Shown here one piece after another: positions 1 to 6,668 of a stretch of DNA of 11,123 bases (the first letter of the stretch is position 1; each line of letters begins with the position of its first letter). The position numbers and the translations under genes were made by a program. The DNA lies in assembly GCA_964473245.1 (NCBI GenBank), contig CAYYOL010000052.1, forward strand, positions 1-11,123, read 5' to 3'. This DNA is from CAYZJV01 sp964473245. Lineage in GTDB: Bacteria; Spirochaetota; Spirochaetia; Sphaerochaetales; Sphaerochaetaceae. The notes under the pieces were generated by a model, which saw nothing but the letters and a program-made list of their open reading frames with translations, did no database searches and was not told the origin of the DNA.

Positions 1-590
1 AGTGCCGATGCTCCGATTCGCATCTTATCCATCTGGATATCCATCGCCTGGAAGTCACCATTATCGATGGTGTATCCGACAGTTGGGGCCTCCAAGGAGA
101 CACCGAGGGAGAATTTCCCGATATGGGCATCGAGGTGCAATCGATACCCTATGAGCGAGCTCGAGAAAACCTCTCCGAAATTATCGACGAACAAGTAGCA
201 CCACACCTGCGGATTAGAGTCATCTTTTATAAGGCGAAGACTGCGGCTCTCCCCTTCATTGAAATATATACCGTAAAAAGGTCCGATACCGAGACCAAGG
301 TCGAGAAATCCAAACAGTGGTGTACGAATACCGACAGTCATGATGCCCGAGTAGAATTCGTTCCCGTTGATGAAGGTTCCATTCATGGTAAATTCCAGTA
401 TGAGAAGCTGAAGTCGTACATCTGTGCCGAAACTATAGGCTGTTGGATCGAGTATGGTTTCGGCCGGAACCCCATCGTATACCGACTCGAAGTGACGTGC
501 GTAGTTTCCGATACCCAAGGCGATTGGCCTTGCAGAAACGGCAGTGATAAGTATGCTGGACACCAGCAACACCAACAAAAGTCTCTTCAT
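1..590 (-). CDS. Exported, probably beta-rich envelope protein (partial, C-terminus beyond window)
   Basis: An open frame runs from an ATG at 590 to the window edge without a stop, giving 196 residues of an incomplete protein. The start is well supported: AGGAGG lies six bases upstream. The N-terminus MKRLLLVLLVSSILITAVSA is a classical Sec signal peptide with a likely cleavage after AVSA. The mature part alternates hydrophobic and polar residues in short Gly/Tyr/Phe-rich segments, such as LGLGIGPFYGIYF around residues 98-110, and similar strands recur near residues 150-175. This looks like a small beta-barrel or beta-sandwich protein of the outer membrane or periplasm. I do not recognise the family. 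It has its own candidate promoter and lies 576 bases beyond the sugar operon, so a functional link with it is not shown. The gene call is secure; the barrel assignment is inference. Confidence 0.82.
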   Translation of the reverse strand, partial: MKRLLLVLLVSSILITAVSARPIALGIGNYARHFESVYDGVPAETILDPTAYSFGTDVRLQLLILEFTMNGTFINGNEFYSGIMTVGIRTPLFGFLDLGLGIGPFYGIYFNEGESRSLRLIKDDSNPQVWCYLFVDNFGEVFSSSLIGYRLHLDAHIGKFSLGVSLEAPTVGYTIDNGDFQAMDIQMDKMRIGASA

Positions 591-1166
591 GATCGTCCTC
601 CTGGACAGTGTGGATTACTAACCAGTGTCCGAAGAGTTGAGGATTAGAATTCAGTAATTGGGTACACACCCGGGCACTTCGGGACAAGTCTATACCTGTG
701 AATGGCATACGTCAATATAAATCGGAAATGAGTCAAATTTTGTTCCTGTATCTGTATATTAAAGAAAACGGGTCCTGGAAGCTCTCTGAGATTGGTTGTG
801 GTGGAGTAATGCAACTGCGTATCGCCGCAAGCTCCACTCGCCTTGCAGGGTTTATAACGAGGCTACCAGTGCACAGTAGGCTCCTTGTGTTTATGACCAC
901 TTACCAAGGATGCTGATGCCTACAAGATCCCTTGGTTAGAACCGTGAACGAATCCTTCAGATAGAGAGACCCAACAGAGTACTAGGTGTGCTCAGAGGAT
1001 CCTCCTCCCCTCACAGTAAACAGCCTTTCACCATACAGCCCCCACTGAACACCCCTAGAATGCAGGTGAACGAGGAGGCTTTTGCGGCGAAATTCACGAA
1101 GATGTGCATCCTAGTACCCGAGAAGTAAGGTGAACGTGGAAATGTGGCATTCTACCCTGCTTGATT
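591..1166. other. 576-base intergenic region
   Basis: This stretch separates the end of the sugar operon from the exported-protein gene. It holds the candidate promoter at 687-715 and a weak leader hairpin just before the ribosome binding site (arms 603-607 and 626-630). There is also an 8-base inverted repeat TAGAATGC/GCATTCTA (1056-1063 and 1147-1154), a 9-base direct repeat AGGTGAACG (1064-1072 and 1128-1136), and a 7-base inverted repeat ACCAAGG/CCTTGGT (903-909 and 930-936). I see no convincing coding frame, no recognisable tRNA and no GC-rich stem followed by a T-run that would clearly end the operon. It could hide an undetected small RNA or decayed sequence; nothing proves either. Confidence 0.6.
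687..715 (-). promoter_or_regulatory. Candidate sigma70 promoter of the exported-protein gene
   Basis: On the minus strand a TTGACG box (710-715) is followed 17 bases later by TAGACT (687-692); the overlapping TATAGA (689-694) gives a 15-base spacer instead. The region just upstream (about 716-770) is A/T-rich, as in UP elements. Transcription would begin near 680 and leave a leader of about 90 bases before the ATG at 590. The match is moderate. Confidence 0.45.
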
Positions 1167-1913
1167 CTAAAACCTCCATTGCATCAGCGCCTCGTTCAGA
1201 CTTACCTCCACCCGTGCCCTCGGATTATTGAACGAACACAACCCATGCCCGGGTAACATGACATCAAAATCGAGCTTAGCCATACGAATCAACGACTGCA
1301 GATAGACATCACGATCGAAATCGATAGAACCACTCCAACCAAAATGTCCATACCCGAGAGTACCAATAACATCACCTGAGAAAAGTACTCGCCTACCCCG
1401 CCACATCAGCGAATAGGCAGTACATCCCAATGTATGTCCAGGAAGATGGGTAGCGAGGACCGACAGCCCATCTTCCTCACCAGACTGTGCAGACGCTGAG
1501 CCAATACTGAACTGCTCACCGTCCTCAACCATCCGATCAACAACAACCGGAACAAACTGTTGATGATACAAGAAACCGCAGCAGCGCTCATCACCAGAAG
1601 CCACCGAATCGGCAGTATGTGGATGCGCCACGATCGTCACCCCGCGCTTCTTGAGCAAATGCGCTGCGTTGGCATGATCGTAGTGGGAATGAGTCAACAA
1701 TACCGTGGAAATTCTGGAAGGATCCAAATCCCACATCGACATGTTTCGTTCTATCTCAGGCCAAGAGGTACCATTGCCACAATCGACCAGCACCAGTTGA
1801 TCCGACAGCTCCAGAACGTAGACATTGCAATCGTCGAACGGACCAGAACCCTGATCCCCGGTGAGACCCGAGAGGCTCCCTCCGACTTGATACAATCCGG
1901 GTAGCAACTGCAT
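1167..1913 (-). CDS. Metallo-beta-lactamase-fold hydrolase (glyoxalase II-like)
   Basis: This 248-residue protein has the full metal-binding set of the metallo-beta-lactamase fold: THSHYDH at residues 74-80 (HxHxDH), a third histidine in HLPGHTLG, the bridging aspartate in FSGDVIG and a final histidine in MLPGHG. The family hydrolyses thioesters, lactones, phosphoesters or related bonds with a two-zinc centre. An upstream extension to 2069 is open but would overlap the SIS gene. The ATG at 1913 has AAGGAGGG seven bases before it and the true homology-like sequence begins there, so I use it. It is the last gene of the sugar operon, 25 bases after the SIS gene. A sugar lactonase, a glyoxalase II-like detoxifying hydrolase or a phosphoesterase would all fit; the sequence does not choose. 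No signal peptide is seen, so it is probably cytoplasmic. Confidence 0.85.
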   Translation of the reverse strand: MQLLPGLYQVGGSLSGLTGDQGSGPFDDCNVYVLELSDQLVLVDCGNGTSWPEIERNMSMWDLDPSRISTVLLTHSHYDHANAAHLLKKRGVTIVAHPHTADSVASGDERCCGFLYHQQFVPVVVDRMVEDGEQFSIGSASAQSGEEDGLSVLATHLPGHTLGCTAYSLMWRGRRVLFSGDVIGTLGYGHFGWSGSIDFDRDVYLQSLIRMAKLDFDVMLPGHGLCSFNNPRARVEVSLNEALMQWRF

Positions 1914-1938
1914 ATGTGTGCCCTCCTTGTCGATGGTT

Positions 1939-2583
1939 CTACCAGAAGCTCGCCTCCAGCTCCATACACAACCAATGGTAGACAGGAAGATGCAACTCCT
2001 GCACCATAAATGTCTCCCGTTGCGGAACACGAATACAAACATCACAGAGATTGAAAAGTGCACCGCCATCCTCTCCGGTCATCCCCAACACGAACATCCC
2101 CTTAGCTTTGGCCACTAAGGCTGCATAACGTACATTCTTTGCATTCCCGCTTGTGGAAATGCCCCAGAAGAGATCGCCAGATCGTCCATACCCGTACACC
2201 TGCTGGGCGTAGACCAGTGCTGGATCAACATCGTTCATGAATGCTGTCGAAAGGCTTTGATGGGAAGAGAGACAGATCGCAGGAATAGCCCCTTCGAGCT
2301 GTGCCGCAAGATGGGCACCCTCAGCTCCAGCCTGATCGGTCAGCTGCTTGGCAACCTCACCTATGATCGGACGTTTGCGAACGAAGGATTTCATCAGCTC
2401 ACCAACTATATGCTCAGAATCGGCACTGCTACCTCCATTACCTGCCACGAGGAACGTCCCGCCAGAACGTGCGACGCGAACCGTCAGATCACGTGCAGCG
2501 TCGAGCGATGATGATATCTGCTGCAATATAGGATACCGCTCCACGAGGATCTCCCGTGAATAGTCCATCTTTGTATATGCCAT
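1939..2583 (-). CDS. SIS-domain phosphosugar isomerase, GmhA-like
   Basis: This 214-residue protein is a single SIS (sugar isomerase) domain. Visible motifs are the phosphate-binding AGNGGSSADSEH (residues 47-58), ISTSGNAKN (142-150) and VQELHLPVYH (194-203). H58, E62, Q195 and H198 fall where sedoheptulose-7-phosphate isomerase GmhA and its non-catalytic relative DiaA have conserved residues. The family converts ketose and aldose phosphates, or in DiaA's case only binds protein. Compared with GmhA (about 190 residues) there is an insertion of roughly 20 residues around 73-99, between the HxxxE helix and the next core strand. The ATG directly abuts the TAG stop of the ROK kinase gene (TAGATG), with AGGAGG six bases upstream, so translation is probably coupled. 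Context in a sugar operon favours a phosphosugar isomerase over a DiaA-like role; the substrate is unknown. Confidence 0.88.
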   Translation of the reverse strand: MAYTKMDYSREILVERYPILQQISSSLDAARDLTVRVARSGGTFLVAGNGGSSADSEHIVGELMKSFVRKRPIIGEVAKQLTDQAGAEGAHLAAQLEGAIPAICLSSHQSLSTAFMNDVDPALVYAQQVYGYGRSGDLFWGISTSGNAKNVRYAALVAKAKGMFVLGMTGEDGGALFNLCDVCIRVPQRETFMVQELHLPVYHWLCMELEASFW

Positions 2584-3489
2584 CTACAACCTCCTCTTTT
2601 CAAACTGGTCGCGAGCTATCCCGAGCGCTGCCATATCACCCAATCGCTCTCCGAGCAGACTAGGAACAACCTCGCATCGGGCATACGACACCGGAAGTGT
2701 CTCATCACGAAGCACCTGATCCATGATGGGACGGAACAGATCTTCATCCCGACTGTAAATGCTCCCGATAATAATTCGTTGTGGATTCAACAAGTCGACC
2801 AGCAAGGCCATGCCCGATCCGAGCATCCGAGCACTTTGATCGATTACCCGCTGTGCATAAACCTCACCATGCTTGGCTCGTTCGCAAACTTCTTTTGCAC
2901 TTACGCGAACTCCTGTGGCCATTTCGTAGAGGCTGGAAATCCCTGAGCCGCTACAGAAACTCTCCCATGAGCCATCTTTGTAATAGCAATAGGGACCCGA
3001 CTCAGCCATGCGCCAGTGGCCGACCTCGCCGGCAAGTCCATCTGGTCCCCGATAGAGTGCTCCATCGAGAATCAAGCCAGCTCCCAGACCCGTTCCGAAG
3101 GTGAGGAACACGATCGAGTCATACCCCTTTCCATTGCCCCAGTACCACTCGGCAAGAGCACAGGCGTTCGCATCGTTTTCGAGAAAGGTTGGTACGCCAA
3201 AATGATCTGTGACAATGTCCACGATGGGCACATCGTCCCACCCAGGAAGGTTGGGAGGACTCTGGATGATACCGCGGCGGCTATCCAATGGGCCTCCACA
3301 GGAGATGCCTATGGCACTGTAGCCGTCTGAGCTTTCCGGCACGTGTGCAAAGATATCCGAAATCACATCCTCGACACGAGAGCGAGTGGGGAACTTCCGC
3401 TTCTCCAAAAGCTTCCCTTCACTGTCTCCGACACTGATCGCTGTCTTGGTTCCTCCGATATCGATGCCGAGATAGATGGGTGCAGTCAT
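2584..3489 (-). CDS. ROK-family sugar kinase with degenerate zinc motif
   Basis: This 301-residue protein has the ROK kinase hallmarks: GIDIGGTKT at residues 8-16 (phosphate loop), LENDANA at 103-109 with the expected catalytic base D106, and FGTGLGAGLI at 131-140. There is no N-terminal DNA-binding domain, so it is a kinase and not a NagC/Mlc-type repressor. Members phosphorylate glucose, fructose, mannose, allose or N-acetylmannosamine in the cytoplasm. The usual zinc motif, GH followed by CxCGxxGC, is largely lost: GH (H158), C168 and E176 remain, but the other two cysteines are replaced and one residue is missing in the stretch CYYKDGSWES. It follows the second permease gene after an 11-base gap; an AGGGG overlapping that gene's stop can serve as a weak ribosome binding site. 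It probably phosphorylates the imported sugar or its epimerised product. Confidence 0.9.
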   Translation of the reverse strand: MTAPIYLGIDIGGTKTAISVGDSEGKLLEKRKFPTRSRVEDVISDIFAHVPESSDGYSAIGISCGGPLDSRRGIIQSPPNLPGWDDVPIVDIVTDHFGVPTFLENDANACALAEWYWGNGKGYDSIVFLTFGTGLGAGLILDGALYRGPDGLAGEVGHWRMAESGPYCYYKDGSWESFCSGSGISSLYEMATGVRVSAKEVCERAKHGEVYAQRVIDQSARMLGSGMALLVDLLNPQRIIIGSIYSRDEDLFRPIMDQVLRDETLPVSYARCEVVPSLLGERLGDMAALGIARDQFEKRRL

Positions 3490-3500
3490 ATCGTATGCCC

Positions 3501-4325
3501 CTACCCTTTGACCGATCCCGAAAGGAGCCCTTGGATGAAGTACTTACCAAGGAAGATGTAGACAAGAAGCGTAGGGATGGCTGCAATCAAGGCACCTGCC
3601 ATCTGTACGTTCCACTCGATTACCTGTGTCCCGGCTAAGTTCTGCAGTGCGACCGTGATCGGTTGTATCGAAGGTCGTTGGGTCAAGGTCACGGCAAAGA
3701 GGAAGTCGTTCCACACACTGGTGAACTGCCAGATAAGCACGACCACCATGGTCGGCAGTGAGATAGGAACCACGACTCTGGTGAAGACCCCCCACAACCG
3801 TAGTCCATCCATCATCCCGGCTTCCACCAATTCATCGGGGATCTTTGCATAGTAGTTACGGAACATGAGCGATGAGATAGGCAGACCATAGATTATGTGA
3901 GTAACTATCAGCCCTGAGAGTTTTCCATACAACCCGATCGTGTTCATGCTCCGGACCAGCGGGATCAGAATACTTTGATAGGGGATGAACATGCCAAAGA
4001 TAACCAGAGCGAATATCGTGTTCGAGAAACGGAACTTAACCTTGGCAAAGATGAACCCAACGATAGAACCGAAGATCACCGAGAAAAGACTCACTGGTAT
4101 GACGAGGATGAAGCTGTTCTGGATATTCTGCGACAGCTTGACGAACGCTTCGGCGTATCCCTCGAGTGAGAGGTTGCGTGCAGGAATCCACATCTCGCTG
4201 ATGCGTACATCGGCAAATGGTTTGAGGCTGTTGTTCATGATTACGTAGAGAGGAAAGAGGAAGAGGAACACAGCTATGACGGCAAATCCGTATTTGAGCA
4301 ACTTGCTCGTTGAATGCATTCTCAT
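3501..4325 (-). CDS. Sugar ABC transporter permease, MalG type
   Basis: This 274-residue inner-membrane protein begins with a hydrophobic segment (LLKYGFAVIAVFLFLFPLYVI) and has about six membrane spans. The cytoplasmic EAA loop is clear in the stretch EAGMMDGLRLWGVFTRVVVP, followed by more spans and the ending GLLSGSVKG, where a short basic C-terminal tail ending near G is usual for MalG-type subunits. The frame stays open up to 4706, but that extension overlaps the upstream permease in another frame and is Arg/His-rich nonsense. The ATG at 4325 overlaps the upstream stop by four bases (ATGA) and has a GGGGGGA stretch six bases before it. An ATG two codons further in (4319) is the alternative. 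It should pair with the MalF-type subunit to form the transmembrane pore. Confidence 0.93.
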   Translation of the reverse strand: MRMHSTSKLLKYGFAVIAVFLFLFPLYVIMNNSLKPFADVRISEMWIPARNLSLEGYAEAFVKLSQNIQNSFILVIPVSLFSVIFGSIVGFIFAKVKFRFSNTIFALVIFGMFIPYQSILIPLVRSMNTIGLYGKLSGLIVTHIIYGLPISSLMFRNYYAKIPDELVEAGMMDGLRLWGVFTRVVVPISLPTMVVVLIWQFTSVWNDFLFAVTLTQRPSIQPITVALQNLAGTQVIEWNVQMAGALIAAIPTLLVYIFLGKYFIQGLLSGSVKG

Positions 4326-5215
4326 TCCGAGTCCCCCCGTAAAGTAGAGAAGAGGTACGGCACGATAACCATGGCTACTAAGAGGAGCATGATAATCGAG
4401 ATGGCGGCTCCCTCTGCATAGTGATTCCCACGGAATGTGGTTTCGAACATGAACAGTCCGGGGAAGTCGGTGACGAAGGCAGGTCCTTTTCCGGTCATCG
4501 CATATGCCAGGTCGAATATCTTGAGCGATATATGACCAAGCACGATCATGGCCGAGAAGGTGATCGGTTTGATGATGGGCAGAATCACATGTCTGATGAT
4601 GGCGAACTCGCTTGCTCCGTCGATCTGTGCCGACTCGATGAGCTGATCGGGAATCCCTCGCAATCCGGCGAGAAACATGGCCATGGTATAACCCATGTAC
4701 TGCCAAGATGCAGCAATGATCAGGGCAATCAGGGCTACGTTGAATCCACCGATACTATAGGTGCTGGTGAACCAGCCGAATTCAGCCTTGAATCCCATCA
4801 TCCTGAAGAGACTGTTGATTCCAACCTCGGGGCTGAATATCCATCGCCACAAAACACCGGTAACAACAAATGAGAGGGAGAGCGGAAACAGGTAGATGGT
4901 TCGCAGAAACGATTCACCTTTCAACTTCGAGTAGAGCAGATAGCTCAGGAAGAACCCACCCACGATACAGAGGGTGATAAAGAACACAGTGAAGTAGATC
5001 GTGTTGCGAATATCTGTCTGGAATCGTTGCGATGCAAACAGTCCCTGGTAATTTGCGAATCCGACCCACGTCATGTCCGGCAGTATGCTGTTCCAATCGG
5101 TGAAGGAGATCCGTAACGACCATGCAATGAAGCCATAGACGAATACGAATAGCACCAACAGGAGAGGTAGAAGGATGAAGATAGCCAGTCTACGGTCTTT
5201 CTTTGCGCAGTACAT
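4322..5215 (-). CDS. Sugar ABC transporter permease, MalF type
   Basis: This 297-residue protein starts with a cytoplasmic basic segment (MYCAKKDRR) followed by a strong membrane span, and has about six spans in total. The periplasmic segment near residues 35-65 (FTDWNSILPDMTWVGFANYQGLF) is typical of MalF/UgpA-type permeases. The EAA loop that contacts the ATPase appears as SAQIDGASEFAIIRHVILPIIKP. A GAGGTG motif five bases upstream supports the ATG at 5215. Its stop overlaps the start of the MalG-type gene by four bases, so the two subunits are likely made in equal amounts. The gene is separated from the binding-protein gene by a 143-base spacer with stem-loops, which fits lower expression of the permeases than of the binding protein. 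Confidence 0.93.
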   Translation of the reverse strand: MYCAKKDRRLAIFILLPLLLVLFVFVYGFIAWSLRISFTDWNSILPDMTWVGFANYQGLFASQRFQTDIRNTIYFTVFFITLCIVGGFFLSYLLYSKLKGESFLRTIYLFPLSLSFVVTGVLWRWIFSPEVGINSLFRMMGFKAEFGWFTSTYSIGGFNVALIALIIAASWQYMGYTMAMFLAGLRGIPDQLIESAQIDGASEFAIIRHVILPIIKPITFSAMIVLGHISLKIFDLAYAMTGKGPAFVTDFPGLFMFETTFRGNHYAEGAAISIIMLLLVAMVIVPYLFSTLRGDSE

Positions 5216-5284
5216 AACACCTCTTTCATATCTCAGTGAAATGGTTGCTCAGTTGCCACTGGCATCCACTCCAATCGTAACGAA

Positions 5285-5339
5285 CTATGTACCGAGTACA
5301 TAGGGTACCTCGCCATACGTAAGCGTACAGCAAGGTACC
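5285..5339 (-). promoter_or_regulatory. Tandem stem-loops between binding-protein and permease genes
   Basis: Two adjacent inverted repeats fill the gap after the binding-protein stop. The first in transcription order has outer arms GGTACCT/AGGTACC (5304-5310 and 5333-5339), then GC/GC and an inner TACG/CGTA stem around a four-base loop, with small internal loops between. The second is a perfect 8-base inverted repeat, CTATGTAC/GTACATAG (5285-5292 and 5296-5303), with a 3-base loop. No T-run follows either, so they are not classical intrinsic terminators. By analogy with malE-malF spacers they may block exonuclease decay of the binding-protein mRNA or cause partial termination. Confidence 0.65.
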
Positions 5340-5358
5340 ACAGAGCACAATGGAAAAC

Positions 5359-6627
5359 TTATTTGGGTGCGTACCTGTCGGCAGCAGCCTGGAATTCGCC
5401 GATTGCCTTATTGACGTTCAAGTCGGTGACGAACACACTCATGATATCGTTGATTCGGGTCAACCAAGGTTCGCTGATCGCAGCACCGTGAGCGACACTC
5501 GGAACGATCGCATCAGATGCGAAATCGTCCATGGCGGCATTGAGATAGCGGTCATACTTCGAGCGATCGCCATCGATACGTGCAGGAATCGATCCCTTGA
5601 TTGGGTTGAATGCATCCTGTCCTTCCTGTGAAGCACAGAGGGTGAGCCACTTGATGACGTTGTCTCTGTTTGGTGCATTCTTCGGCAATCCGAACGAATC
5701 GCTGAGCATGATGAAGTTGCCAGATGTACCAGGAGCGGGAACCCAGTCCCAATCCTCGCCTTGTACGAAATTCTGCGAGTAGTAATAACCGGCAGCCCAG
5801 TCGCCCATGACGTTCATCGCGGCTTTGCCTTCGGCTACGTAGCCAGCTGCGTCCATGTTTGCCAATGCAGCGTGGTCACGGTTGATGTATCCCATCATCT
5901 TTGCGAAATCGTTGAGCGCGGCACGTACCTGTGCATCGTTCCATTTCACCTTACCCTGCCAGAGAGCATTGTACTTTTGGGGTCCAGTGTGTGCAAGGAT
6001 GACACTTTCGAGGAGGTGGGTTGCTGCCCAGATCTCGTTGTCTCCCAGTGCCAGTGCTGGAATTCCATTCGCCTTGAAGACTTCCGCAACTCGGAAGAAT
6101 TCAGCCATTGTCTTTGGTGGCTGGAGATTGTACTGTGCGAACAGCTTGGGGCTGTACCACATGACGTTCGAGCGGTGGATATTTACAGGAATGCTGTAGA
6201 CCTCTCCCTCGTAGGAGATGATGTCGATCACATCTTCGGGGAACATGTCCATGTACCCGGCATCTTCGAGGATGAAGGTGATCGGTTCCATGAAGCCTGA
6301 GACTACCCATGTGTCAATGAGTTCCTTTCCGGCGTGAACTTGGAAGGAGTCGGGAGGATTACCACCCTGCATGCGTGTGGCGAGCACAGCTTTGGCATTG
6401 GTACCAGCACCACCTGCCACGGTCGCATTGATGACTTCAATGTCCGGATACTGACGATAGAACTCGTCGTACATAGCCTGCAGACCATCAGCTTCTCCCC
6501 CTGCGGTCCACCAACTGAAAATCTCCAGGGTGTTCTTCGGGGCTCTAGGTTCGGAGGCTCCCTGCGCGAACAACATCGTGGTGGCGACCAGCGCTACCAA
6601 CAGACCAACCATGATTCTTTTTTTCAT
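5359..6627 (-). CDS. Periplasmic sugar-binding protein of an ABC importer (family 1)
   Basis: This 422-residue protein is an extracellular solute-binding protein of the carbohydrate family 1 (MalE-like fold). Residues 1-21 form a Sec signal peptide (MKKRIMVGLLVALVATTMLFA), followed by QGASEP. No lipobox cysteine is present, so the mature protein should be free in the periplasm. The start of the mature domain, LEIFSWWTAGGEADGL, and the later segments GNPPDSFQVHAGKEL, AMNVMGDWAAGYY and GSIPARID are typical of the glucose/mannose-type and oligosaccharide-type members. Aromatic residues such as the WW pair would stack against sugar rings. An AAGGAG six bases upstream supports the ATG at 6627. It follows the epimerase gene by 39 bases and precedes the permeases, so it supplies substrate to that importer. 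The sugar cannot be named from sequence. Confidence 0.94.
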   Translation of the reverse strand: MKKRIMVGLLVALVATTMLFAQGASEPRAPKNTLEIFSWWTAGGEADGLQAMYDEFYRQYPDIEVINATVAGGAGTNAKAVLATRMQGGNPPDSFQVHAGKELIDTWVVSGFMEPITFILEDAGYMDMFPEDVIDIISYEGEVYSIPVNIHRSNVMWYSPKLFAQYNLQPPKTMAEFFRVAEVFKANGIPALALGDNEIWAATHLLESVILAHTGPQKYNALWQGKVKWNDAQVRAALNDFAKMMGYINRDHAALANMDAAGYVAEGKAAMNVMGDWAAGYYYSQNFVQGEDWDWVPAPGTSGNFIMLSDSFGLPKNAPNRDNVIKWLTLCASQEGQDAFNPIKGSIPARIDGDRSKYDRYLNAAMDDFASDAIVPSVAHGAAISEPWLTRINDIMSVFVTDLNVNKAIGEFQAAADRYAPK

Positions 6628-6668
6628 AGTCTTCTCCTTTTCTCTATGATCAAGACTTCAACGAAGTC
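6628..6668 (-). promoter_or_regulatory. Two mutually exclusive small stems around the binding-protein ribosome site
   Basis: In the mRNA, GACTTC (6663-6668), overlapping the epimerase stop, can pair with GAAGTC (6654-6659) across a 3-base loop. The downstream part of that arm, AGTCTT (6652-6657), can instead pair with AAGACT (6628-6633) directly before the ATG, placing AAGGAG in the loop. The stems are only six base pairs each, so an effect on translation is a guess. Confidence 0.3.

Noticed and set aside
123..647. 174-codon plus-strand open frame
   Set aside because: It is antisense to the exported-protein gene, which has a signal peptide and AGGAGG site; the plus-strand product lacks recognisable features.
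698..916. 72-codon plus-strand open frame in the intergenic region
   Set aside because: No ribosome binding site precedes it, the composition is not protein-like, and it overlaps the candidate promoter on the other strand.
903..936. Inverted repeat ACCAAGG/CCTTGGT as a transcription terminator
   Set aside because: The stem is only seven base pairs with a 20-base loop and no T-run on either strand.
995..1004. Palindrome GAGGATCCTC as a terminator or operator
   Set aside because: A ten-base palindrome without loop or T-run is expected by chance and has no supporting context.
1011..1109. Small minus-strand frame of about 32 codons starting at 1109
   Set aside because: No suitable ribosome site is seen at the ATG and the frame is short; nothing supports translation.
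1914..2069. Upstream extension of the metallo-beta-lactamase-fold gene
   Set aside because: It overlaps the end of the SIS gene and lies before a strong AAGGAGGG ribosome site that serves the ATG at 1913.
4326..4706. Upstream extension of the MalG-type permease frame (127 residues)
   Set aside because: It overlaps the MalF-type gene in another frame and is Arg/His/Ser-rich with no membrane character; the ATGA overlap at 4322-4325 gives a natural start.
5761..6300. 179-codon plus-strand open frame antisense to the binding-protein gene
   Set aside because: It lies wholly inside a well-supported gene on the other strand, has no good ribosome site and resembles no protein I know.
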